A stretch of DNA of 64,000 bases from Theobroma cacao. Its lineage: Eukaryota > Streptophyta > Magnoliopsida > Malvales > Malvaceae. Below the pieces are notes generated by a model. That model was not told the origin of the DNA and ran no database searches. It saw only the letters and a program-made list of their open reading frames with translations. Below are positions 35,794-46,813 of the stretch, in pieces (positions within the stretch are counted from its first letter, which is position 1; the number at the start of each line of letters is the position of its first letter). Position numbers and translations under genes: made by a program. The stretch is from NCBI RefSeq assembly GCF_000208745.1, contig NC_030853.1:4685383-4749382 (forward strand), written 5' to 3'.

Positions 35794-37904
35794 TGTGTGN
35801 NNNNNNNNNNNNNNNNNNNNNNNNNNNNNNNNNNNNNNNNNNNNNNNNNNNNNNNNNNNNNNNNNNNNNNTTCCACTTTTACACCTCAACAGCCTTTAAA
35901 AGTCTTTCTTTAGTACATTCACTCACTAGCTGGACGTGTAGAGAGAGAGAGAGTGATTTTCCTTATTAGCTTGAAGAATTTTGAAAGAGAATTCAACTAC
36001 AAAGACCATCAAGGTGAGTATGAGTTAGGGTTAATCTCTTTAGTTGTTGATAATGTCTAGTAATTAGATTTGTGAGTGTTTTATTGTTGAGGTTGTTTAT
36101 TCATTTTTAGTGTGACTAGAGTAGTGCAAATAGTAGCCATTTAGTTGTAGTTGAAAGTTAGTTAGGGATGACTAATAGAACTTGATTTAGGAAATAGCTT
36201 TTGGAATGGTATTAATGACTAGTTAGGTTGATGACGATGTTGTTGTGTGTGATAGGTTCCAATGGAACCCCACACCTCCATTCGGAACATTAATGGAAGT
36301 TAGAGCCCACCAAAACATCAACAAAGACTGGTGAGTGAACTTATATTTCAAAATGTTTTGGGAAGTGCCTACATATTTAAATAAATCATTTGAAAGTTTT
36401 AATTGTTTTTGCTTTAAAAATATACTTGGGGAACAAGCTCTTGATGAAATGTTTCTACCTTGTGAAATGTTCAATATGAATAGTTATGCGTTCTCACATT
36501 ATATTGATATGTATATTATGCCTTGGATGCTCATTTTGTGTGATAATGATGACCCATCTATGTGCGGTGTGGGAGTGCACATAAGTTGATGATGACCCAG
36601 TTATGTGCGATGTGGGAGTGGACATGAGCTGATGATGATGATATTGCATTGTGCGTGTAGGGAGTGCACATGAGCTGAGTGTGGTAGGATGGCATGCATG
36701 ATGATGTATGTATATATATATATATATATGTTATAGAAAGTTTATGAAAATAATTGTGACTGTGTTGTATGTTGGCATTGTTAATTGCTCCCAAATTACT
36801 TTTCATTTTAGCAAGAAAATGACTTTTGATGTAACAATACCCCTTTTAACTAAATTGCTCTATTTTTCACTGTAGCGAGAAACTTTCAAGTTGGGAGCGG
36901 GTTACACTGGCCTAGTTCTCACTGCAGTGAGAACTTTCCTGAAGCTTCTCGTTGCAGTGAGATTCATTCTTGCTGCAGCGAGAAACTCTCAGGTGGTTCC
37001 AAAATTCTAGTGCAGTGCTTTCACTTTGACATAGATTTTGACCATCTTTGGATCAGAACTGGGCAAAGTGGTAAACATCAAAGTTGTAGCCCAGCCTCTT
37101 AGCTTTCTAATGACTTAAAAATCATGTCAATTGAACTTTTTTAGTGGGAGATATGCTTGAAAAACCAAAACATATGCAAACTAAGAATGCCTTATCGCTG
37201 CAACGAGAAAACCCTCTGTTTGCTTGTCTTGCTTGGTCATTGCTGAAACTCTCATTCTATTCAACTTCATGGTTTATCATGGATCTTGTAACATTAAGGG
37301 ATTAAGTATTCAAATTTTGAAATGAGGGGTTTTAACCAAAAATTTGATTAAATTGCATGGTTTTATCGTAAGTGCATCATATTTTCTAAACATTGCTTAT
37401 CATTGCTTGTTCCCTTCTTATGTTCACTCACTGAGTTTATACTCACTCTTTTAAATTGCATGTTTTCAGATCCGTAGATAGTTGGGACCGAGACTAAGGC
37501 GTCCACTTGCATTCACTCTTTGTAGGTATCATGGCATTCGATAGTCGTACCCTCACCAAAGTCACTCCGCTGGTCATTAGAAGTCTTTTATATGAGTACA
37601 TGTACATTAAATGTAAATTGCTAGGAATCACTTGCCAACGATGCGTGTATAGTTTGGAATGATGGTGCCGTTATGAGATGGCTATGAATAACCTTATTTT
37701 GAGATCATACAAATGTAAATTTTTTGTATCGATATTGTATTATGAAAATACGTCTAGTTGCAAATTACAAATGGTGGTCTAGTAATGGTGATGAAAAATT
37801 GATGGGATAGTGAACGGGATTAAGTAAAGAGGCTTGCTTGGGCTTAGTGGGCTATGTCCACTAGGCTTATGTGCCGATCATGGCTCGAAATTTGGGTTGT
37901 GACA
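35083..37904 (+). repeat. 3' LTR of family A element, contains assembly gap
   Basis: It starts TGTTACACCC and ends GGGTTGTGACA, and aligns with the 5' LTR. It is about 240 bp longer because of sequence duplicated across the gap and an extra segment of about 55 bp near 37313-37368 (GAGGGGTTTTAACC region). Hairpin units lie at 36546-36680 and palindrome array copies at 36865-36990. Close similarity between the LTRs suggests a fairly recent insertion. Confidence 0.88.
35800..35870. other. Assembly gap (71 N) with repeated flanks
   Basis: The gap follows a GA then GT run. The sequence after it (from 35871, TTCCACTTTT) repeats sequence before it (from 35679). The gap therefore joins overlapping or alternative copies and does not mark a true missing stretch of known size. 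Confidence 0.9.
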
Positions 37905-37909
37905 GTAAT

Positions 37910-40408
37910 CAATAAGATTGTCACATGTGTATATATCTATAAGCGAAATGTGGACATAAAATTTATGAATTTCAAAAAAGATAAGCATAAAGATGTTAAA
38001 TTAGCACATAAGCCATATTTCAACTCCAATACCAAGTGTTAAAGCTCAATATACCAATTGATAGATATAAGGAAAATCTCCCCATTTATAAAAGCGCAGT
38101 ATCAATTATAAGAGATGGAATCATTTTAAAGCTCATTATATCAATTGGTAAAGCACTAGTAAAGACTTCCCCATCATTAAGCATTCCAAGCATATAAACT
38201 TTAAGGCTCAAATGCATTTAAGAAAGATATGATCAATTTAAAGCTCAAGTTTGAAGAGACAATTCTAAAGCTTGTTGCTAATTTTAAAGCTAGATACTAA
38301 TTAAGAAAACTTAAGGCTTGATACCAATTATGCATTTCAACATTTAAGTTTAAGTGAGAGGCAATATAAGGCACAATATCAATTTTGGTGTTTAAAAAGA
38401 TGTTACTGGTAATGAAGAACACCAAATGTTGAATTCTCACTAAACCTTGTTGTTGAAGATCTCAATTCCTCATGATATCAATGACAATGGTTAACTCCCC
38501 CTTAAGAAATCATAAGCTTAACACAAATTGTTAGAGATCCTTAGTAGATCAAATATTAGGAGAGAAATCATGAGCCTAGAATTAATGAGCATTCAAATGA
38601 ATATTCAATTTATTTTCTTAGTAGTCAAGTATTCATGGAATTAAAAGAGTAAAAGCATTTTAATAGATATTCAACATACGCATCAAATACTCATATTTGC
38701 AAGAAATATTTGCAAAGTAGTTCTTAGGCATATCTATGGTATCATTAGTCTTCAAGCATCATTCTCAACTATTATAAAGCATTATCAATAATTAATCGTC
38801 ATCATGCATTCATTATTTATTCTCAATATTAATCAACCGAGCAGTATCAATCAAGCATTTCCAGGAAATTCCCTAATTCATATATAAAAATAGCAACTCA
38901 AGAAGAAATTAAAAAAATATCATCTTTAAGCATTTTTAGTGAGTACTCTTCCAAATAATTTTCAAGTGGTCATTCATCCAAGACATTTTGAAGCAAGCAT
39001 TGAACTTTAATTTTGTACATGTTATTTCTCAATATTCTTCATAATTCATAAGTGATACTAAATAAAAAAAATAGAAAATAAAGCACTCAACTCATGAATA
39101 TGTTCAAAGTGAGCATCAAAGCATCAATGAATACCAATTGTTAAGATTCAAAAAAGAGATTAGGCATTTATTACTAACTAAAGCTATAGGCGATATTTCT
39201 TTTGACAATTTAAGTTGTTTATCGTAACATATAAGCTAAAGTTGGATGCACACAAAATCTTTAGATCATGTAAACATTAAGGCTCAATCAAGGCATAGTT
39301 AACATTTTAATGCATATTCAAAATAAATTTCAACTATGTCAACTCACAATATATGTCATGATCAAACTTGACTTGAGTTATACAATTAAGCACTATAAGC
39401 AATTCTATCACTTAAGTCAAGTTATAGTCTTCAATCATTAAGGTCAAGTAAGATTAAATGTCATGTAAGCATGTGACTTGACCAATACAATAGATGAACA
39501 AAAAAAAATATTTTCATTAAGTTCAATGATTTGATCCTAGTCAATTTTATGAGCCTAGGCAATGATTCAATCTTAAAACAATCATTTAAGTACAGACATG
39601 AAACATATTTCAAGAATTGTTCCTAGGCTAATCATTTGACCATTTCAATTCTCAAGATATGTTTTTTCAATGTAAGCATATGAGAAATAATAAAATAAAG
39701 CACTTATGAACAATTTCTCATTTTTCAAAAAATTTTCAATTAAGCACAAAAGAATTAATAATATCAATATGAGTGTCATGTTTTGGAATAAACAAATTCA
39801 AGCATTCATGACAGTTTTCCAATTTTTCAACAAGTTTTGCAATTTCAAGAACATGTGTTTACATTAAATGATCATGAAAGTGTTCATAATACATGTTTTT
39901 AGGGGCCAATATTTTTTTTTAAGTTGACACAGAGCCACTTTAATCAATTCAAGCTAGCTTTAATCGATTAAAATGTCTTTTAAAAATAGGTTTAAAAACA
40001 CAGAACTATTTTAATCTATTAAAGTTAACTTTAATCGGTTAAAACTCTTTTGACTTTAAATCTCAACTTTACACAAAAGCAAATTAATCAATTTAAAGGA
40101 CTTTTTAATCAATTAAAATGGACACAATCTATTCCAAAATAATTTTAATAAATTAAAACATGATTTTAACCAATTAAAGCCCCATTTTAAGCACATGAAA
40201 CAACTTTTAATTGATCAAAACAAGAGATTAAAGCATATTTGATATAAGAATTCATCAAAAACATATTCAAATCGTTTCAATCAAAGAGAACAAAAAGGTT
40301 TAATCTCTCTTTTCAAAATTTTTGCACCTAAAACAGACAAGATTTGAGTTGGACATGCTTTGTGTAAAATCATGAGCTCAATGTCACTCAATTTTGTTTA
40401 ATTATGCT
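37910..40408 (-). mobile_element. Copia-1 internal sequence, segment c
   Basis: AT-rich, non-coding, with many AAGCTC, CAAGCAT and CAATTAAG words. At 39930-40210 it contains a second TTAATCGATTAA-type palindrome array outside the LTRs. This may mark a fragment of another copia LTR captured here. Confidence 0.5.
39930..40210. repeat. Internal TTAATCGATTAA-type motif array
   Basis: About nine variants, such as TTTAATCGATTAAAA, in 280 bp. The word is the one found in the copia-1 LTRs. Confidence 0.7.
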
Positions 40409-40986
40409 TAGGACAGAGCACCGATTGATTGCAACCAAGTACCGAACCGAAATGACTACAACAGCAATCGCTTGCTAGGTTATTTGGTGGCCGTTGCTAA
40501 CATCAATTGTGATCGATGGTACTAAGGCCTCCATGGTTTGATCGATGAAGGCACTCTCCCCCCAATCGAAAAACCAAAAAACTAAGGGGGGTGGGGAGAT
40601 TTCCATTAATAGGCTTCATTAATCCCCCACCCCTCTTTTTCTTACCTTACTAGCCTTCCTTCATTCTTCATTTGTCCCCCCTTCTTTCTTCCTCTGCTTA
40701 GTGCTCTCTGTCATCTTCTCTTGCCGGCATCTATATTCCTCCTTGCTACCGCCCCCTCTGTTTCAAGGTTTGCTTATTGTTGGTTGTCATGTGGCTCATT
40801 TTCATGGCTACTTTCATGTTCATGTTCACTTAAACTTTCAACTGATAGAAACCGAGATCGACTTCCATTGATCAATTTTTCCTTGTAACTGGTGGGCTTT
40901 GGTTGGTTGAAATTTCCCATCGATTTCATTAGTTTTTATTTCTCCTAAAACCGAAACCAACCAAAATCGTCTGATGCACTCCCCTA
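40409..40986. mobile_element. Non-autonomous hAT-type element, 578 bp
   Basis: The left end is TAGGACAGAGCACC and the right end read inward is TAGGGGAGTGCATC (10 of 14 matches). The flanking 8-bp direct repeats ATTATGCT (40401-40408) and AATATGCT (40987-40994) match at 7 of 8. Subterminal ACCGAACCGAAAT and AAACCGAAACCAACC words are typical of plant hAT miniature elements. No transposase ORF is present. The interior is more GC-rich than the host. Confidence 0.7.
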
Positions 40987-40994
40987 AATATGCT

Positions 40995-41985
40995 CTAAAT
41001 GATTTATGAAATATGCAATGAGCAGTTGAATCATGTTTATGCATGTCAAGGGTCATTTTTAAATATCTCAAAATCATGTGCCAAGATGCCCTTATGTCCA
41101 TTCAAGCTTACAAGCAAGCATGCACATCCAATAAGAACAAGTCAATAAGTATTTTCATCATGAAACAAACTTGTCCAATTCATAAATCATTATAAACTTA
41201 AGGATGGCAAACATTTTTCTCATATAAGTTCATCTTGCTTTAAAAATTCCAATTCAAGTAGTCAAAGCTTATCATACACAATTTTAACCAACTTGAAACA
41301 TTCAAATAAGTCTTAAATGACAAAGCAAAGTTGTTCAAGTGGTTAAATTATCTTAGACACAAGGAAATCACAGAGTCAAATCTTCAAACTCAATTTTCCT
41401 TGTTTATGCCACTAGAATAGGCAATTATGTAAATCAATCTATTAATCACATTAGCCACTTTACATGTTATAAACATAAAAACTTTTATGCTTAGAAATAT
41501 GCTCAAAAATTGTTTTTCAAAAAATATGAGGAAATTATATCAAAACAATTTTTTACAATTAAGCAAAATCAATCAAACAAAGCAATTTTTTTTAAAAAAA
41601 TGAATAACTTTTGGCATAAGCATGAGGATATAATCAAGATCAAAGATAAGCACATACTCAGTATTCAGGCTCATACTTCCTTCAAGATTATGCAATTTAT
41701 AGCATATATCATATCAAATCAAATTGCATAACCAAAATTTATCAAGAAAGAACAAATGAGAGTAGACAAAGAATTATACACTTAATATTCAAGTAAGAAA
41801 AGGCAATTGAAGTTCTCAATTAAAAAGGCAAACAAAAACCAAGCTAAATCAATCAATCTCAAGAATTTGATAACCAAGCAAAATAAGAGCAAACAACCAA
41901 AGATCACAATTTGACAAATAAATGACTTTTCATATAAAAATCACCCAATTTCCTTTGTGTGTCTAGAGGGCATCCAATCTTCAAG
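40995..41985 (-). mobile_element. Copia-1 internal sequence, segment d
   Basis: AT-rich, without recognisable coding content; low-complexity A/T and CAAG words only. Confidence 0.45.
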
Positions 41986-41989
41986 AATT

Positions 41990-42420
41990 TGTTCATCCTT
42001 GCTCTAGCACACCTACAAGAGAAATTTTTTGTATGATCTTTGGTATCCAAATTGCTTTGGATCCTTGATAGTTAATCTCATTATATAAAGCTCCTTTTGG
42101 AATCCACACTTGTTTAACTTTATAAGGTAGATATTTCTTAATTAAACAAGTGTGTCAAATATGACCATGAAAGTTACAATAAATGCAATTGGTCATTTTT
42201 GAAAGTCGAAAATTCATGAAAAATTTTTACTTTTCATTTGTCAAATCTTCAAGCTTAATCTAAATTCTCTTTTCCTAAAACAATATTTGCCTTCATTAAG
42301 AAATCATTTTCAATATTAACATTTGAAATCATTTTCTCGTAATTCAAATTCATTTTCTCATATTCACATAAATATTTTCCAACCTTTTGCCAATGAATAC
42401 AACTTTGTTAAATCAATGTT
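41990..42420 (-). pseudogene. Second copia gag C-terminal fragment
   Basis: Minus-strand frames show a charged coiled-coil-like segment. Next comes a zinc-knuckle remnant with CNFHGHI and HTCLIKKY spacing, then QVWIPKGALYNEINYQGSK and AIWIPK. This pattern follows the knuckle in SIRE-type gag. It lies downstream of the protease of copia-1, where gag should not be. It therefore comes from a different copia copy joined to this one. It is dead, with several frame changes. Confidence 0.6.
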
Positions 42421-42469
42421 AATCACATGGCATACATGAGAATTAAAGAAAACTCAAAATCCTCTATCA

Positions 42470-42799
42470 TAAAGTTGAATAATGCTCAATTAGTCATGCT
42501 TTAGGCCTTTAACAAGTAAAACATACTTGATTTAAGTTTAAGAAGTGTTACCAATGGTTCCAATTCCTTGGAGGATACCTTTGGAGTTGTCACCAAAAGA
42601 GACATTATTGCTTTTCTTTCTATCAAGCTTGACAAATGGATTTTCATTTCCATTCATGTGCTTTGAGCAACCATTATCCAAGTACCAAGACTGCCTCTCC
42701 TTTGGTTGAGCTTTAAAACATTATTCCTTTTGCTCTTGCTCAACTTACAAAATAATTTTTTATTTCTTTTTCAAAAGTACCCATATTTTGATGGGTCAT
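42470..42799 (-). pseudogene. Copia-1 protease fragment
   Basis: The minus strand reads SWYLDNGCSKHMNGNENPF, the copia protease start. The active-site DSG appears as DNG, so the catalytic triplet is altered. A GILQGIGTIGNTS segment follows, then stops. The reading ends near 42470, where integrase should begin. RT, integrase and RNase H are not found in copia-1. Confidence 0.75.
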
Positions 42800-44009
42800 T
42801 GTGAGACCTCAACTTCTATAGGCTTGTAACTAAGTATAGATGTAATAATATGAGCTAGGGGTAGTTTCGTTATTTTCTCTAATAAGCTTCCAGAAGAAAG
42901 TTTTATGATATTTTAAGACATAAATAGGCATAAGACAGTATAAATGATGTGTGCTGATGAAAACACGAAGACAACTAGAAGTTTCAACAATTTTCATAAT
43001 AGGGGCAAAATGGTCATTTTTTACCTCAGGTTAAAATTTTAAGTTTTTATGAACCCGAGCATGTTTAGACCACTATGGATATTGTCCCAGTGTTAAAAGA
43101 GCAAAAAGATTGGAGGAGAGTAAGTTAATTGGTGGAGGGGCATTTTCATAATTTTAAAGGAAAAGATAAGATTGCCTATAAATACCTTGAATTTCCAGTA
43201 GCTTCTTGAATTTTCCAGTAGCTGGTCTTCTTCTTCCCTTATCCTCTCTCACGTTTCTTCAAACTCCATGGAAGCTTGATTTTCAAACTTCCACAACTTT
43301 CTCTCTCTAGCTCCAATTTTCATGCTTTTGGTGCACCCTTCCATAAACCCTTGTGTTATTTCATCTTCTCACTTCAAAAACCTTGAAATATCTTGTTTTC
43401 ATACTTTCTCTCATTAGTTGGGCATTTTAGAGAGAGAAAAAGAGAATCACTCCATTGATTTGAAAGCTATTGGAAGAGAATCCAACTACAAAGGAACCCT
43501 AGGGTGAGTGATGCACCAAGTTTGATTTTTAGCTGCAGAAAATGGCTAGTAATTGTGATTTATGAGCTGTTTTATTGTTTAGTATGTTCATTACTTTTTA
43601 GTGATTAAGATAGTGAACATAGATAGCCATTTAAAGTGGCAATTGAAAACTAGCTAAGAGATAGCTTTTAGAGTTCATAGTGTGTAAATTAATCTATTGT
43701 TTATGTTAATGTGATCCTAGGTTTTTAAGGAAGCACCATCATTCCAATTGGATCATTAGGGGAATTTGAGTCAATTAAAAGTTCTACAATCAATTGGTGA
43801 GTGGACTACCTTCAAAACTGATTTTGGGAATATGATGGATTTGACAAAGTGTTTGAATGATTTTATACAATTTTTCATGAAAATGAATGCCTTGGGAACA
43901 AGCTTTTGAGAAAAGGTTTATGTTATGAAATGTGATTATTATGGATTTCTATGTGGTTGCATTATGTTGGTATACATATATGCTTGAGTATAATGTTGTG
44001 TAATTATAT

Positions 44010-44135
44010 TGACTCGGCTATGTGCGAGTAGGGAGTGCACATAAGCCGATGATGACCTGGTTATGGGCGAGTACGGAGTGCGCATAACCCGATGATGACC
44101 TAGCCATGTGCGAGTAGGGAGTGCGCATGAGCTGG
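44010..44135 (+). repeat. Tandem hairpin units in LTR B
   Basis: Three units of about 45 bp. Unit 1 pairs CGGCT-ATGTGC with GCACAT-AAGCCG, unit 2 pairs GGTTATG with CATAACC, and unit 3 pairs AGC-CATG with CATG-AGCT. The loop is GAGTAGGGAGT-like. The stems differ but stay largely paired. Confidence 0.8.
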
Positions 44136-44356
44136 TGATGATGATGATGGGATGGTGTGATGATGATGATGGGTATATATATATGTAAATATGTGTGTTA
44201 TAGAAAATTGATGGATAATGGGTTATGGTTGTAATGCATGTGAAACTTGACATGTTAAACCTTGAGAAATTGTTATGTGTTTTCATGTTGGTTTGGACCT
44301 TTTGGCAGGGTGGTTTTTCCTTTGGGAGAAAGGTAAATTTTGCATTGATGCCCTGT

Positions 44357-44870
44357 ATCTCGCTCGCTGCAGCAAGAAACTCTCGGATTTGACGGGGTAC
44401 ACTGGCCGAAAACTCACTGCAGCAAGGATGCATTTTCCCTGCAGCAAGAATGACACTGTAGCTTCTCGCTGCAGTGAAATGCATTCTCGCTGCAGCGAGA
44501 AACATTCTGTTTTCTGGGTTGCAATTTCACTGCAGCGAGATTGAATCTCGCTGCAGCGAGAAACATTCTGTTTTTGGGTAGAAATTTCACTACATCGAGA
44601 TTGAATCTTGTTGCAGCGAAAAACTTTCTGTTTTGGTCTCTTATCTTGTCCAATTGCTGCCCTATCTTTCACTTGTTTGCTACCATATGGGAGCATGGAC
44701 TTCCAACATTAAGGATTAGAAGAGTTAAGTTTAAAATTAGGAGGTTTGGTGAGAAACCCTTGACCAGTTGAGAAACACTCATTCGGTTAATAACTAAATT
44801 TCAATGTCGCTACAGCGAAAATTCATTCTCGCTGCAGTGCCTTTCTGCTGCAGCGAAGATTCGTTGTCGT
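44357..44870. repeat. CTCGCTGCAGCGAG-type palindrome array in LTR B
   Basis: About nine variants lie in the first 270 bp and a few more at 44805-44870. TTCTCGCTGCAGCGAGAA (44484-44501) is a perfect 18-bp palindrome, and TCTCGCTGCAGCGAGA at 44546-44561 is another. Spacers contain a repeated AACATTCTGTTTT phrase. Confidence 0.88.
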
Positions 44871-45499
44871 ATTTGACTTGCTTGTGCAATATTGAAGCTT
44901 TCATTCTTTAAATGGTTCGCTATGTATGGGTTCAAAATTTTTAGATGATTAGTCATTTAAAGGCTTGATGAGGGGTTTTTAATAAGAATAGAAACAAATT
45001 GCATTGTTTTGAAAAAGAATGCATCATGATTTCATTAAAGATTCTTTATGTTATGCTTGTTCCCTTCCTTGTTCACTCACTGGGTTTATACTCACTGTTT
45101 TCAAATTCATGTTTTCAGATCACGAGGCAGCCGATAACTAGGACGAGGTGTCTTTGTAAACCTGTGTCCATCTTTTGGTAGGTGTTTCGGCATTCGGTAG
45201 TTGTATATTCATCTGAGTCACTTCGTTGAAAGTCGAGTATTATTTTGTTATGTATAGACAAACTTGATGTAAATTATTAAGATACATGTTGTAGGCAATG
45301 TATGTATATTTTAAATGAGTAATGCCAGTACGAGTTGGCAATGTATATTACTATTTTAGTTTAAAGTTACAATTTGTGACTTAACAATATTTGATGGTAT
45401 GATGAGTAAGATAAATAATAGGCTTGCTTGGGTTTAGTGGATTACGTCCATTGGACCCATGGGCCGGTCATGGCCCGAAATTTGGGTCGTGACAGTCAT

Positions 45500-46780
45500 T
45501 AAGGGTTATTACACACATAAGAACCTTTAGGCTCTTAAAGCATTTTGGTTTTAGGGAGGTTATTACCTTTATGATAACAATCATAGAAGATATGACCTTT
45601 TTTGCCACAAGCATAACAACAGAATGAAGATGCATCATTTTTTGTTCTAAAAACAACATTTCTTTTTGGTTTTTGCTCTTTGTACAACTTCAGTTTTAAT
45701 CTCTCTTTTATTGAAGCTTTAAAAGCAGCATTCTCATCCAATACCTTTTGCAAGGCTTCATTTTTGCTCTCTAATTCCCACTTCAAAGATTTAAAATTTG
45801 TTTTGGAATGCTTCATCTTAATTTGAAAACTATTTCTCTAATCAAAAGCATATTTGAAATCACATTTAATCTTTTCAAATTCAGCATCTAAAGGTAAAGC
45901 TTTCTTTTTCAAAACTTTATACTTTAAAGCTAACTTCTCAAAATCAATATATAAACAATCATACTCATCTTGAAATTCATCATAGAAAATATTAGATAAA
46001 TAAGAAATTATCTCAATTTCTTCATTTTTGGCCATCAAGTAAAAGTTGGCTCTTACTTCTATTTCTTCCTTAGTTTCCTTCATTCCTTTCTTCTTTTTTT
46101 TCTTCTTTCTTCATCTCTTGCTCATATGTGAGGAGTGAGCCATATATCTCATCTAGTGTGATGACATTAAGATCTGTGGCTTCTCGAATTGCTATCACCT
46201 TTAGCTTCTAAGCCTTTGGTAAGCTTCTAAGCAACCTCTTTACCACTTCATGTTCAGGAATTTCTTTCCCAACTGGCTTGAGCTTGTTGACAATGTTGGT
46301 GAACCAATCATACATGGTTGTGATGTCTTCTCTTGGTTCCATCTTGAACATCTTATAGCTGTGAATGAGAAGAGCAATCTTAGACTCCTTAACTTGTGAA
46401 GTCCTTTCATGAATGATCTTCAACTTCTCTCAGATTTCTTTAGCTGTTGTATAAGTCAAAACTTTGTTTAACTCATCAAAATTTAGTGCACGATGGAGAG
46501 TGTTTATAGCTTTGAAGTTTATTTGCACTTTTCTCATTTCAACTTTAATCCACTCATCTCTAGTTTTAAGAGTTTTCTCACCAGTTACAAGATCAATTTA
46601 GGAACATAAGGACTTCTAATGATGACATCCCACATTTCATAATCAACAGCCCTTATATAGATGGTGATCTCAGTACTCCAAAATTGGTAGTTTGTTTCAT
46701 CAAATAAAGGAGGCCTATTTGTGGATTGACCTTCTACAATGTTAAAACTTTGGCTAGGATCTGCCCTTTAAGATGTTAAG
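45500..46780 (-). pseudogene. Copia-1 gag
   Basis: From the primer site inward, minus-strand frames read VEGQSTNRPPLFD, then a UBN2-type gag segment (VKESKIALLIHSYKMF, EHEVVKRLLRSLPKA, 46423-46208). A coiled-coil-rich part follows, then a CCHC zinc knuckle CYACGKKGHIFYDC (about 45600). Stops and frame changes are scattered throughout. Gag would package the element RNA in the cytoplasm. It is cut off at 45500 by the solo LTR. Confidence 0.8.
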
Positions 46781-46798
46781 TTTAAATTTTGAGGGTTA

Positions 46799-46811
46799 GA
46801 CTCTGATACCA
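46799..46811 (-). other. Primer binding site of copia-1
   Basis: The minus strand reads TGGTATCAGAGTC two bases after the 5' LTR, matching the tRNA-Met-type site. Confidence 0.85.
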
Positions 46812-46813
46812 TT

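Larger units (their letters stand above)
28051..37904 (+). mobile_element. Complete non-autonomous long-LTR retrotransposon (family A, LARD-like)
   Basis: It has two LTRs of one family in direct orientation, a tRNA-Met-type primer binding site, a largely non-coding internal region of 4.45 kb, a polypurine tract and a 5-bp target duplication GTAAT (28046-28050 and 37905-37909). The 3' end of the internal region (GAATTTGAGGATGAATTCT, then the purine tract) resembles Del/Tekay chromoviruses, which have long LTRs. No gag or pol can be read, so it must have moved with enzymes from a relative. The lineage is inference; the structure is directly visible. Confidence 0.9.
42800..45494 (+). mobile_element. 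Solo LTR, family B (2695 bp)
   Basis: It starts TGTGAGACCTC, ends GGGTCGTGACA, and has a 5-bp target duplication GTCAT (42795-42799 and 45495-45499). It separates the protease from the gag end of copia-1. It contains three hairpin units (44010-44130) and a strong palindrome array (44357-44870). No internal sequence is present. Confidence 0.92.

Noticed and set aside
41510..41731. 73-residue Lys/Ile-rich open frame
   Set aside because: A/T-rich composition within non-coding copia-1 sequence; no motif or start context.
44357..44620. Palindrome array as a CRISPR or phage operator array
   Set aside because: The sequence is plant retroelement LTR, spacing is irregular, and no associated genes exist.
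43939..44696. Overlapping minus-strand open frames rich in Cys, Ser and Arg
   Set aside because: They translate the palindrome array; the CSEISTQ and SRCSE-like repetition reflects the repeated DNA word.
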